From contig UQFC01000079.1 in the NCBI GenBank assembly GCA_900540335.1, forward strand, positions 1-13,039: 13,039 nucleotides of DNA, given 5' to 3'. The DNA is from an uncultured Clostridium sp. (GTDB taxonomy: Bacteria; Bacillota; Clostridia; Lachnospirales; Lachnospiraceae). This document shows positions 13,023-13,039 of this stretch, one piece after another. The stretch's first letter is position 1. Each line of letters opens with the position of its first letter. The translations under genes were made by a program, and so were the position numbers. Under the pieces are notes generated by a model that had not been told where the DNA came from, searched no databases, and was given only the letters and a program-made list of their open reading frames with translations.

Positions 13023-13039
13023 AGGAGAACAGGCACAAG
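13022..13039 (+). promoter_or_regulatory. Shine-Dalgarno for the next operon gene beyond the window
   Basis: AAGGAGAA follows the dctM stop directly (13022-13029; the first A belongs to the stop codon), leaving ten bases before the window ends. There is no terminator. A start codon should lie at or just after 13040, so the GH31/TRAP operon carries at least one more gene, probably a catabolic enzyme. Confidence 0.7.

Noticed and set aside
1..13039. CRISPR array, toxin-antitoxin or other defence system, tRNA or rRNA genes, transposase
   Set aside because: I found no regularly spaced repeats, cloverleaf sequences, rRNA-like stretches, transposase or defence-family motifs. Every long stretch is accounted for by ordinary membrane, metabolic or regulatory genes.

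Overview
The window reads as a chromosomal segment of an anaerobic Firmicute, most likely a gut Lachnospiraceae (Clostridium/Enterocloster/Hungatella-like). The grounds are strong Shine-Dalgarno (SD) sequences, SigA-type promoters, a Lit-type lipoprotein transacylase, a C-terminally membrane-anchored S11 D,D-carboxypeptidase, a TRAP transporter with a lipoprotein binding subunit, and a structured intergenic repeat of a kind I associate with this family. The taxonomic call is inference.

Layout. Positions 1-443 (minus) hold the N-terminal two thirds of a TRIC/UPF0126 membrane channel protein, cut by the window edge. It is divergently transcribed from a Lit/DUF1461 lipoprotein transacylase gene (641-1327, plus), and each has a near-consensus promoter in the gap. 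A compact structured element (about 1326-1449) separates lit from an unusual Old Yellow Enzyme-type flavoprotein (1496-2566). That gene is followed at 42 nt by an S11 D,D-carboxypeptidase (2609-4186). A bidirectional terminator closes this plus-strand run and also serves the convergent minus-strand pair: a DEDDh 3'-5' exonuclease with a zinc knuckle (4207-5262), preceded by an AlaX-type alanyl-tRNA editing hydrolase (5277-6443). Next, on the minus strand, is an AraC-family regulator (6537-7472), divergent from a catabolic operon on the plus strand: GH31 glycosidase (7666-10167), then TRAP transporter dctP (10183-11205), dctQ (11221-11724) and dctM (11721-13022). A Shine-Dalgarno sequence after dctM shows the operon continues past the window.

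How they work together. The clearest unit is the AraC/GH31/TRAP sugar-utilisation locus. A lipoprotein DctP captures a ligand and DctQM imports it with a sodium gradient. A cytoplasmic GH31 with a non-canonical substrate pocket probably splits an alpha-glycoside, and the AraC protein probably activates the operon, whose promoter has a perfect -10 but no usable -35. Because TRAP systems mostly carry organic and sugar acids, and the GH31 lacks the acidic residues that bind neutral glucose, an acidic alpha-glycoside is the best guess for the substrate. The remaining genes are housekeeping or cell-envelope functions.

I see no CRISPR, phage, transposase, rRNA or tRNA, and no clear new defence system. 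The most unusual points are the apparently leaderless exonuclease gene, the stand-alone iron-sulfur OYE without its usual catalytic tyrosine or pyridine-nucleotide domain, the GH31/TRAP pairing, and the structured repeat at 1326-1449. No intergenic stretch exceeds 300 bases.
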